From NCBI GenBank assembly GCA_036497285.1, contig DASXJR010000003.1:1-28590 (forward strand): a DNA stretch of 28,590 bases. The letters run 5' to 3'. Positions 1 through 6,257 of the stretch are shown here, piece after piece. The translations under genes were made by a program, and so were the position numbers. The stretch comes from RYN-133 sp036497285. GTDB taxonomy: Bacteria; Actinomycetota; Actinomycetes; Mycobacteriales; Jatrophihabitantaceae. A model generated the notes under the pieces. The model searched no databases. It was given only the letters and a program-made list of their open reading frames with translations, and was not told where the DNA came from. Numbering within the stretch: the stretch's first letter is position 1; every line of letters begins with the position of its first letter.

Positions 1-5
1 CTCAC

Positions 6-78
6 AGGGGCGTGGCTCAATTGGTAGAGCACCGGTCTCCAAAACCGGCGGTTGCAGGTTCGAGTCCTGTCGCCCCTG
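6..78 (+). tRNA. tRNA-Trp (anticodon CCA)
   Basis: A complete cloverleaf can be folded. The acceptor stem pairs 6-12 with 71-77 and the discriminator is G78. The D arm is 15-18 with 27-30, the anticodon stem is 32-36 with 44-48, and the T arm is 54-58 with 66-70 around a TTCGAGT loop. The anticodon at 39-41 is CCA, which reads UGG (Trp). The 3' CCA is not encoded. A tRNA-Trp directly upstream of secE-nusG is a common actinobacterial arrangement. Confidence 0.96.
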
Positions 79-120
79 CGCAGTAGTGACAACTGTGATG
101 ACGAAGCTGAAGGAGAGCAC

Positions 121-354
121 GTGACGACGACACGCACGGAATCCGCCAGCCCCCGGTCGACGGGCGGACGTGGCGGGAAGCCGACGCGCTTCGTCCGGGA
201 GAGCATCTCCGAGCTGCGCAAGGTGCTGTGGCCCTCGCGCAACGAGTTGGTGACTTATTCGATCGTCGTGATCGTCTTCGTGGTGATCATGGTCGCGATC
301 GTGGCGGGCCTGGACATCGGGTTCGCGAAGCTGACGCTGCTGCTGTTCGGCTGA
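121..354 (+). CDS. secE: Preprotein translocase subunit SecE
   Basis: SecE is the small clamp subunit of the SecYEG channel in the cytoplasmic membrane. The 77-aa product has a basic, Ser/Gly-rich N-terminus. It is followed by the family signature around residues 30-43 (FVRESISELRKVLWPS) and one C-terminal membrane helix at about residues 46-68. I chose the GTG at 121 because AAGGAGAG lies just upstream; an in-frame TTG at 52 falls inside the tRNA gene and is not credible. The position between tRNA-Trp and nusG is the standard one. Confidence 0.95.
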   Translation: MTTTRTESASPRSTGGRGGKPTRFVRESISELRKVLWPSRNELVTYSIVVIVFVVIMVAIVAGLDIGFAKLTLLLFG

Positions 355-401
355 TCGCAGCCGCACGTCCAGCGTCATTGCCCGGCTAGAGAGAAGAGAC
401 T

Positions 402-1346
402 GTGTCCGAGTACGACGATTCCCGCGCGCCCGAAGACGAGCCCGCCGGCGATTCCGGCGGCGAGTCCGACAGCGAGCTCGACAGCGCGACCCGTAGCGAG
501 GCGGGCGAGTCCGCAGAGGACGGCCCGACCGACTACGCGTCTGCCGCGCGCCTGCTCGGCGCCGGGGAAGGGGACGGTGTCGACATCACGTACGGCGACA
601 CCGCCGACTCCGACGTCGCCGAACTCGGCGACCCCGCCACCACCGAGGACGCCGCCGAGACCGCCGAAGCCGCCGCGACTGCCGAGGCCGCGGTCGAGGA
701 GGTCGCCGCCGAGGAGGGTGAGGCCGAGGAGGAGGACCCGGTCGATGCGCTGCGCCGCGAGCTGCGCGTGCAGTTCGGCGACTGGTACGTCGTGCACTCC
801 TACGCCGGGTACGAGAACAAGGTCAAGACCAACCTCGAGAGCCGGATCTCGTCCCTCGACATGGAGGACTTCATCTTCCAGGTCGAGGTCCCGACCGAGG
901 ACGTCGTCGAGATCAAGAACGGCAAGCGCCAGCAGGTGCAGCGCAAGATCTACCCGGGCTACATCCTCGTGCGCATGGACCTCACCGACGAGTCGTGGGG
1001 CGCCGTCCGGAACACCCCGGGTGTCACCGGCTTCGTCGGCGCCACCTCCCGCCCGTCCCCGCTGACGCTGGACGAGGTGGTCAACATCCTCGCGCCGGCC
1101 ACCCAGAAGGCTGCGGCGGTCGCGACGGGCGGCAAGGGCGGGGGCGCGGCCGCGCCGAGCAAGCCCCAGGTCACCGTCGAGTACTCGGTCGGCGAATCGG
1201 TCACCGTCATGGACGGCCCGTTCGCCACGCTGCCGGCGACGATCAGCGAGATCGACGCCGTCCACCAGAAGCTGCATGTTCTCGTGTCGATCTTCGGACG
1301 CGAGACTCCCGTCGAGCTGGCATTCAGCCAGGTCGCGAAGATCTGA
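402..1346 (+). CDS. nusG: Transcription termination/antitermination factor NusG
   Basis: NusG binds RNA polymerase, modulates pausing and Rho-dependent termination, and can link transcription to ribosomes. The 314-aa product starts at a GTG preceded by AGAGAAGAG. Residues about 1-118 form a very acidic Asp/Glu/Ala-rich extension absent from the shorter enterobacterial NusG. The NGN domain spans about 125-232 and includes FGDWYVVHSYAGYENK and RKIYPGYILVRM. A long Ala/Gly-rich linker (235-255) leads to the KOW domain (about 261-314, with VGESVTVMDGPFA). Acidic N-terminal extensions are known in actinobacterial NusG. The gene lies 47 nt after secE and 16 nt before rplK, probably in one transcript. 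Confidence 0.96.
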   Translation: MSEYDDSRAPEDEPAGDSGGESDSELDSATRSEAGESAEDGPTDYASAARLLGAGEGDGVDITYGDTADSDVAELGDPATTEDAAETAEAAATAEAAVEEVAAEEGEAEEEDPVDALRRELRVQFGDWYVVHSYAGYENKVKTNLESRISSLDMEDFIFQVEVPTEDVVEIKNGKRQQVQRKIYPGYILVRMDLTDESWGAVRNTPGVTGFVGATSRPSPLTLDEVVNILAPATQKAAAVATGGKGGGAAAPSKPQVTVEYSVGESVTVMDGPFATLPATISEIDAVHQKLHVLVSIFGRETPVELAFSQVAKI

Positions 1347-1362
1347 ACAGAGAAGGAAAGCA

Positions 1363-1794
1363 ATGCCTCCGAAGAAGAAGCTCGCCGCGATCATCAAGCT
1401 GCAGATCCAGGCGGGCGCCGCGAACCCGGCGCCGCCGGTGGGCCCCGCGCTCGGCCAGCACGGCGTCAACATCATGGAGTTCTGCAAGGCGTACAACGCG
1501 GCCACCGAGTCGCAGCGCGGGCAGATCGTCCCGGTCGAGATCTCGGTCTACGAGGACCGCTCGTTCACCTTCGTCACCAAGACGCCGCCGGCAGCGCGCC
1601 TGCTGCTGAAGGCTGCCGGGGTCGACAAGGGCAGCGGCGAGCCGCACAAGACCAAGGTCGCCAAGGTGACCATGGACCAGGTGCGCGAGATCGCCCAGAC
1701 GAAGATGGAAGACCTCAACGCCAACGACATCGACCAGGCCGCGAAGATCATCGCCGGCACCGCCCGTTCGATGGGCATCACAGTCGAAGGCTGA
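1363..1794 (+). CDS. rplK: 50S ribosomal protein L11
   Basis: L11 binds the GTPase-associated region of 23S rRNA and supports factor binding and the stringent response. The 143-aa product matches the usual family length. It starts [15 protein letters not shown] and contains the hallmark [19 protein letters not shown] motif at about residues 21-40. The rRNA-binding C-terminal half includes [14 protein letters not shown]. The ATG at 1363 has an AGAAGGAAAG ribosome binding site. A frame-compatible upstream start at 1276 lies within nusG and was set aside. Confidence 0.97.
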
Positions 1795-1802
1795 GCAAGT
1801 CA

Positions 1803-1846
1803 CTTTTGGCGGTCAGCCGCGAAATATGACGGCACGCCGCCAAAAG
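1803..1846. repeat. Inverted repeat between rplK and rplA
   Basis: CTTTTGGCGG (1803-1812) and CCGCCAAAAG (1837-1846) are perfect 10-bp inverted arms around a 24-nt centre. The hairpin would sit in the rplK-rplA transcript about 50 nt upstream of the rplA start. There is no T-tract after it, so it does not look like a simple terminator. It may be a regulatory leader structure (ribosomal protein L1 is a known autoregulator of L11-L1 operons), an RNA processing site, or a dispersed palindromic element. Confidence 0.6.
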
Positions 1847-1895
1847 CGTGGGAGGACGGGACGGACCCGTCCGCCGGACCACTAGAGGAGAAGAA

Positions 1896-2609
1896 ATGCA
1901 ACACAGCAAGGGCTACCGCAAGGCGGCCGAACTGATCGAGGCGGACAAGATGTACAGCCCGCTCGAGGCGGCGAACATCGCCAAGCAGGCCAGCCCCACC
2001 AAGTTCGACGGCACGGTCGAGGTCGCGATGCGCCTCGGTGTCGACCCCCGTAAGGCCGACCAGATGGTGCGCGGCACCGTCAGCCTGCCACACGGCACCG
2101 GCAAGACCGTCCGCGTCATCGTCTTCGCCACCGGCGACAAGGCCGAGGAGGCCCGCGCGGCCGGCGCCGACAAGGTCGGCAGCGACGACCTGATCCAGGA
2201 GATCACCGACGGGTTCCTGGACTTCGACGCCGCGATCGCCACGCCCGACCAGATGGCCAAGGTCGGCCGCATCGCCCGCGTGCTCGGCCCGCGTGGCCTG
2301 ATGCCGAACCCGAAGACCGGAACGGTCACCCCCGACGTGGCCAAGGCCGTCACCGACATCAAGGGCGGCAAGATCAGCTTCCGCGTCGACAAGCAGAGCA
2401 ACCTGCACCTGATCATCGGCAAGGCGTCGTTCAGCGCCGAGCAGCTGGTCGAGAACTACGCCGCAGCCCTCGACGAGGTGCTGCGGTCCAAGCCGTCGGC
2501 GGCGAAGGGCCGGTACCTGCGCAAGGTCACCTTCAGCACGACGATGGGCCCGGGCATCCCGGTCGACCCGAACCGCACTCGCGGCCTGCTCGAGGACGCG
2601 ACTGCCTGA
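1896..2609 (+). CDS. rplA: 50S ribosomal protein L1
   Basis: L1 forms the mobile L1 stalk of the large subunit, helps release deacylated tRNA and often represses its own operon. The product is 237 aa, close to the usual size. It begins MQHSKGYRKAAELIEADK and carries the family motif GPRGLMPNPKTGTVT at about residues 130-145, then DIKGGKISFRVDK. I chose the ATG at 1896, preceded by GAGGAGAAG. A start 16 codons earlier (1848) would add Arg/Gly-rich residues atypical of L1. A strong hairpin follows the stop codon, so this is the last gene of its transcript. Confidence 0.96.
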   Translation: MQHSKGYRKAAELIEADKMYSPLEAANIAKQASPTKFDGTVEVAMRLGVDPRKADQMVRGTVSLPHGTGKTVRVIVFATGDKAEEARAAGADKVGSDDLIQEITDGFLDFDAAIATPDQMAKVGRIARVLGPRGLMPNPKTGTVTPDVAKAVTDIKGGKISFRVDKQSNLHLIIGKASFSAEQLVENYAAALDEVLRSKPSAAKGRYLRKVTFSTTMGPGIPVDPNRTRGLLEDATA

Positions 2610-2624
2610 TTCAGAACCAACAAC

Positions 2625-2670
2625 GCGGACGGCCCGGCGATCTCCCACCCGATATCGCCGGGCCGTCCGC
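2625..2670 (+). terminator. Strong hairpin terminator after rplA
   Basis: A perfect 17-bp inverted repeat (2625-2641 with 2654-2670) closes a 12-nt loop, 15 nt past the rplA stop. The arms are GC-rich (GCGGACGGCCCGGCGAT and its complement). There is no U-tract, as is common in actinobacteria. The hairpin separates the ribosomal operon from the accessory block and could also end the convergent minus-strand gene at 2705. Confidence 0.85.
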
Positions 2671-2704
2671 TGCTCGGGCGGCCGCTCCGAAGTGCCCGCT
2701 CCGC

Positions 2705-3448
2705 TCAGCTTCTATACGGCCTTTCCGGGTCGACCCCGTACGCGGCGAACACGTCGGCGATCGCTCCGAGCGAGCGCGCCGGACCGCGCAGGGCCAGGGC
2801 GAGCAGGTGGCAGCGGTGCTCGCCGAAGGTCATCCCGTTGTCCGGGTACTGCGCGACGGCGACTCCCGGCGCGACGGGGAGACACAGCGGCGGCGTGTCG
2901 TTACGCAGCAGCGGACGGGCCGACCGCAGCACCTGCGCCGAAACCGCTCCCAGGCGCGCCGCGTACAGCACCACCGAGCCGGTGCGGCCCAGACGTGCGG
3001 CGTCGGTCGGGCAGGCGAGCAGGTACGGCACGTCGCGCAACTGCGCAGTCAGCAGCGCGACGAGCTCGGGGGCTGCATCGACCTGCGGCGACAACAAGAT
3101 CCGCGGATGTGCCCGGCGCGGCTGCCACGACGTGTTCCAGGTGCGCCACCAGCCGTCCGTCCCCAGCTTGTCGTAGCGCTCCAGCACGGGCACTCGGTCG
3201 ACCGTCCGCCTCGCGACGGCCGCGTGCGCGCTGCGGTACGCCCCGACCAGTGGGGTCGCGCCGGCTGCATCGCCAGTGGCCACGGGTCCGGCGAACCACC
3301 GGTCATAGAGCTCTGTGGCGAGCATTCGTCCGGACACCGCGGTCTTCATCAGCGGATCAGCGAGATCGACTGCCGCCCGTACCTGGGGACGGGCCCACTC
3401 GGCCCACCGATCTCGCATCACATGTGGGCAGGAGCGCTGACTTTGCAC
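2705..3448 (-). CDS. HopA1-like (type III effector HopA1 family) protein
   Basis: This is a 247-aa soluble protein with no signal peptide or membrane helix. The C-terminal half looks like the HopA1 family: PRILLSPQV, a stretch of about 35 residues with VPYLLACPTDAARLGR, then VVLYAARLG, and finally APGVAVAQYP followed by TFGEHRCHLLALAL. Despite the name, actinobacterial members occur without a secretion system; some belong to lanthipeptide clusters, where a HopA1-like enzyme takes part in maturation. No lanthipeptide precursor is visible here. The start is uncertain: GTG 3448 gives the longest product, while ATG 3418 gives 237 aa, and neither has a clear ribosome binding site. The gene is divergent from the S8 cassette across about 143 bp, so they may share regulation. 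The family assignment rests on motif recognition only. Confidence 0.6.
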   Translation of the reverse strand: MQSQRSCPHVMRDRWAEWARPQVRAAVDLADPLMKTAVSGRMLATELYDRWFAGPVATGDAAGATPLVGAYRSAHAAVARRTVDRVPVLERYDKLGTDGWWRTWNTSWQPRRAHPRILLSPQVDAAPELVALLTAQLRDVPYLLACPTDAARLGRTGSVVLYAARLGAVSAQVLRSARPLLRNDTPPLCLPVAPGVAVAQYPDNGMTFGEHRCHLLALALRGPARSLGAIADVFAAYGVDPERPYRS

Positions 3449-3524
3449 CCTGATACACCGCGACGAATTTTGTTCCGATCGGTATCAGCGTGGGCCGCCC
3501 CGGCTCTTCGGAGGTCAACAAGGC

Positions 3525-3553
3525 TTCTCGCGGACGGTCCCTGCCAATAGGCT
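3525..3553 (+). promoter_or_regulatory. Possible promoter of the S8-sigma-CHAT operon
   Basis: TAGGCT at 3548-3553 fits an actinobacterial -10 box (TANNNT) and lies about 38 nt before the GTG start at 3592. The matching -35 position (TTCTCG, 3525-3530, 17-nt spacer) is poor. An ECF-type promoter recognised by the operon's own sigma factor is an alternative, but I cannot recognise one. Confidence 0.3.
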
Positions 3554-3591
3554 CCCAGCCGTCGGAGGGCACTTCACTTACGAGGTGATCA

Positions 3592-5166
3592 GTGAACAAC
3601 GCGAACGAACCGGCGCAACGGGTGGCGACTCCCGGTCAGCCCCGGCTGAAGCCGGGCCCCAGGGTCACGTCCGAACCGCTGATCGGCGTCTCGCCGGAGA
3701 CGCTCGAGCGTTACAACGCCCGCATCCTCGACCCCACCACGGCGACGACGTTGGCCGGCCAGCCGAAGCTGCGCTCCACCGTCTACATCGGTGACCGGCT
3801 GATCGTCGCCGGCGACGCCGACCGGGAGGCGTTGGACGAGGCCGCGAAGAAGTTCGGCCTCCGGGTCGACTACGACGACACGCGGATCCGCCTGCGCTCG
3901 CGCGAGTTCGTCAAGGATGTGCCGGTGCGCGCCCGGTTGGTCCCGGCCGGCGCGGACGCGGTCGCCGCACCCGACGCCTTCGCCGTCCTGCAGACCTACC
4001 GTGGGTACGTCCGACGCAGACACCCGGCCGCCCGGAGCGAGGTCGCGCTCGACCACCTGCTGTTCGCCGGTCCGTTCACGCACGGCTCGCCGTTCACGCA
4101 CGGGTCGCCGTTCACGCACGGGTCGCCGTTCACCCACGGCTCCGGTTACGACGAGTACGCCTACCCCGGCACCGGCGGCCGGACGCCGGTCGCCTTCGTG
4201 GGCAAGGCGCCGTACCGCGAGCCGGACGACAAGACCCGCCGTCGTCCGGTGGTGGCCGTGCTCGACACCGGGTGCGGCGATCACGAGTGGCTCGAGTCCC
4301 CGATCGTCGACCGCGAGTCCGTGGCGCTCTCGGTGCCGCTGAGCAACCCCGAACTGACCGGCGTCACGCTCGACGTGTACGAGGGTTTGCTCGACCCGGA
4401 CGCCGGACACGGCACGTTCATCGCCGGCCTGATCCGCCAGGTCTGCCCCGACGCGGACATCCTGTCGATCCAGATCATGAGCGGCGACGGCGTCGTGCCT
4501 GAGAGCGACCTCTTGGACGTCATGAACCTGCTGGCCGCGCGTCAGGAGCGCGCGCTGGCCGACGGCCAGCCGACGCAGCTGATCGACGTCGTATCGCTGT
4601 CGCTCGGCTACTACCACGAGCTACGTGACGACTCCGCCACGTTCGATCCCGAGCTCGCCGTGCCGATTCGCCGGCTGGGCGAGCTCGGCGTCGCGGTCGT
4701 CGTCGCCGCGGGCAACGACGCCACCGACCGGCCGATGTACCCCGCGGCGTTCACCCCGTGGGCCGGCGGCCCGAACTACGCCCCTGACGCCGGCTGCGTG
4801 CCGGTCATCAGCTGCGGCGCGCAGAACCCGAACGGATCGACCGCTCTGTTCAGCAACGCCGGCGGCTGGGTGGCCACGGTCGAGCTCGGTGCGGGCGTGA
4901 TGAGCACCTTCCCCAGGTTCAACGCAGCTGACTCGCCGGACACCGAGACGGTCATGCCGGACGGCACCATCCGCGAGACCATCGACCCGGACGACTTCAC
5001 CGGCGGCTTCGGAACCTGGAGCGGCACGTCGTTCGCGGGGCCCGTCCTCGCCGGAAAGATCGCCCAGAAGCTCTGGGAGGGCGACCTCACCAGCACCGAC
5101 GCCGGCAAAGCGCTGACGCGGGGCTGGGCAGCGGTGACCGCATGCGTACCGAGGCTGCAGCCATGA
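3592..5166 (+). CDS. Cytosolic subtilisin-like serine protease (S8 family)
   Basis: This 524-aa protein has a complete S8 catalytic set: Asp225 in VAVLDTGC, His273 in DAGHGTFIAGL, oxyanion Asn375 in VAAGND and Ser480 in SGTSFAGP. An N-terminal region of about 215 aa with no recognised domain precedes the catalytic part. It includes four exact PFTHGS repeats (residues 161-184) just before the protease domain. There is no signal peptide or membrane anchor, so the enzyme should act inside the cell, unlike most bacterial subtilases. The GTG at 3592 follows GAGGTGATC. The stop overlaps the next start (ATGA at 5163-5166), which implies translational coupling to the sigma factor gene. The operon ends in a second protease (CHAT), suggesting a proteolytic signalling role. 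The substrate is unknown. Confidence 0.9.
   Translation: MNNANEPAQRVATPGQPRLKPGPRVTSEPLIGVSPETLERYNARILDPTTATTLAGQPKLRSTVYIGDRLIVAGDADREALDEAAKKFGLRVDYDDTRIRLRSREFVKDVPVRARLVPAGADAVAAPDAFAVLQTYRGYVRRRHPAARSEVALDHLLFAGPFTHGSPFTHGSPFTHGSPFTHGSGYDEYAYPGTGGRTPVAFVGKAPYREPDDKTRRRPVVAVLDTGCGDHEWLESPIVDRESVALSVPLSNPELTGVTLDVYEGLLDPDAGHGTFIAGLIRQVCPDADILSIQIMSGDGVVPESDLLDVMNLLAARQERALADGQPTQLIDVVSLSLGYYHELRDDSATFDPELAVPIRRLGELGVAVVVAAGNDATDRPMYPAAFTPWAGGPNYAPDAGCVPVISCGAQNPNGSTALFSNAGGWVATVELGAGVMSTFPRFNAADSPDTETVMPDGTIRETIDPDDFTGGFGTWSGTSFAGPVLAGKIAQKLWEGDLTSTDAGKALTRGWAAVTACVPRLQP
4072..4143 (+). repeat. Four tandem 18-bp repeats coding for PFTHGS
   Basis: Four head-to-tail 18-bp units (consensus CCGTTCACGCACGGSTCG) differ at only a few third-codon positions. 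They encode PFTHGS four times in the S8 protease, between the N-terminal region and the catalytic domain. Unit number may vary by slippage. The regular His residues could bind a metal, or the segment could be a protease-sensitive linker. Both functions are inference. Confidence 0.9.
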
Positions 5167-5750
5167 TCAACGCAGATTCCGTCCCGGAGACGCTCGCCTC
5201 GCGCGCGGCGGCGCTGTTCGTGGCGTTCCGCGACGGCCACGAGCCGGCGATGGGCGAACTGGTCACCTTGCTGACCCCGGTCCTGTGGCACACCGTGCGC
5301 GCGCAGCGCCTCGACCGCGAGGCTGCCGAAGACGTCGTGCAGTCCACGTGGCTGGCGCTGGTGCGCAGCGCGAACACCATCGCCGATGCACAGGCTGTCC
5401 TGGCCTGGTTGATCGTCACCGCGCGACGCGAATCGTGGCGGGTATCCAAGCGCGCCGACCGCGTCGAGCCGAAAGAGATCGCGCCCGACGACGTCGTCAC
5501 CGCCCCGCGCGACCTGCCCGAAGAGCGGGTGCTCCGTTCCGACAGCGACAACCGGCTGTGGCAGCACATCGCGCAGCTTCCCGAGCGCTGCCAGGCGCTG
5601 CTGCGGGTGATCGCCTTCTCCGACCGTCCCGACTATGCGGCAGTCGCCAAAGCCCTGGCAATGCCGGTCGGCAGCATCGGCCCCACCCGTGGCCGATGCC
5701 TGGCGAAGCTGCGTCTCCAACTCACCAACGACCCATCCTGGGAGAACTGA
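5163..5750 (+). CDS. ECF-type RNA polymerase sigma factor
   Basis: The 195-aa product has sigma region 2 at about residues 15-90 (including REAAEDVVQSTWLALVRSA). Region 4 is at about 140-188 (LPERCQALLRVIAFSDRP, then an HTH with AAVAKALAMPVGSIGPTRGR). It lacks regions 1 and 3, as in ECF sigma factors. I chose the ATG at 5163 because it overlaps the protease stop as ATGA; an in-frame ATG at 5142 would add 7 residues. The next gene starts at TGATG (5748-5752). No zinc-binding anti-sigma factor is encoded nearby, so control may come from the adjacent 165-aa protein or from proteolysis by the cassette's proteases. That last point is inference. Confidence 0.88.
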   Translation: MINADSVPETLASRAAALFVAFRDGHEPAMGELVTLLTPVLWHTVRAQRLDREAAEDVVQSTWLALVRSANTIADAQAVLAWLIVTARRESWRVSKRADRVEPKEIAPDDVVTAPRDLPEERVLRSDSDNRLWQHIAQLPERCQALLRVIAFSDRPDYAAVAKALAMPVGSIGPTRGRCLAKLRLQLTNDPSWEN

Positions 5751-6247
5751 TGTCCGCGCCGAGAAACCTCGACGAACTCGCCGCGGGCGAGATCGACGAC
5801 ATCGACATCGCCAACCTGCACCGCATGGCCCAGCTGTACGAGCTGCTCGACCCGGTGCCGGCGGGACTGGTCGAGCGCATCCAGTTCGGGATCACCCTGG
5901 ACGCGCTGCATGCCGAGATCGCCGAGTTGCAGCGCAGCAGCGACTTGGTCGGAGTCCGCAGCGAGGAGGTCACCGAGAGCCAGACGATCACCTTTACGAG
6001 CGCGGCGCTCACCGCGATGGTCACGATCACGGCGCTGTCCTCCGACCGCGTGCGCCTCGACGGCTGGGTCGCGCCCGGTGACGGTGTGAGTGTCGAGCTG
6101 CGAATCGGTTCGGACGTGATGGGGACGGTCTGCGATGCGGACGGGCGGTTCGTGTTCGACGACGTCGCTCGCGGGCTCGCGCAGTTCGTCCTCCGGGTAC
6201 CCGATCCCGACCGGCTGCCGGTGATCACCCCGTCGGTGGAGCTCTGA
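5750..6247 (+). CDS. Unknown protein with Ig-like/carboxypeptidase-regulatory-like C-terminus
   Basis: The 165-aa product has no signal peptide or transmembrane helix. Residues about 1-65 are acidic and helical (MSAPRNLDELAAGEIDDIDI). Residues about 85-155 look like a compact beta sandwich (VRLDGWVAPGDGVSVELR, then CDADGRFVFDDV), a pattern seen in carboxypeptidase-regulatory-like domains. The ATG overlaps the sigma factor stop (TGATG), so the two are probably made in fixed ratio. A gene directly after an ECF sigma factor often encodes its partner. However, the Cys/His motif of zinc anti-sigma domains is absent, so an anti-sigma or adaptor role is only a hypothesis. No specific family recognised. 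Confidence 0.75.
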   Translation: MSAPRNLDELAAGEIDDIDIANLHRMAQLYELLDPVPAGLVERIQFGITLDALHAEIAELQRSSDLVGVRSEEVTESQTITFTSAALTAMVTITALSSDRVRLDGWVAPGDGVSVELRIGSDVMGTVCDADGRFVFDDVARGLAQFVLRVPDPDRLPVITPSVEL

Positions 6248-6257
6248 GTCGTCCGCA

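Noticed and set aside
6..78. tRNA-Trp as an integration site for a mobile element
   Set aside because: No integrase gene and no repeated tRNA 3' end were seen in the window. The neighbours are normal housekeeping genes.
2705..3448. A lanthipeptide biosynthetic cluster around the HopA1-like gene
   Set aside because: No Ser/Thr/Cys-rich precursor peptide, kinase-like partner or transporter is encoded nearby.
2692..3550. Two long + strand frames (253 and 247 codons) opposite the HopA1-like gene
   Set aside because: Arg/Ala/Pro-rich shadows without ribosome binding sites or recognisable motifs. The minus frame has HopA1-like motifs.
3357..3599. An 80-codon minus-strand frame upstream of the HopA1-like gene, starting inside the S8 start region
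   Set aside because: It begins at a TTG, overlaps both the S8 start and the HopA1-like frame, has mixed third positions and no ribosome binding site. Part of it looks protein-like, so a frameshifted N-terminus of the HopA1-like gene cannot be excluded.
4072..4143. Short regular repeats as a CRISPR-like array
   Set aside because: The units are head-to-tail with no spacers and lie in frame inside a protease gene.
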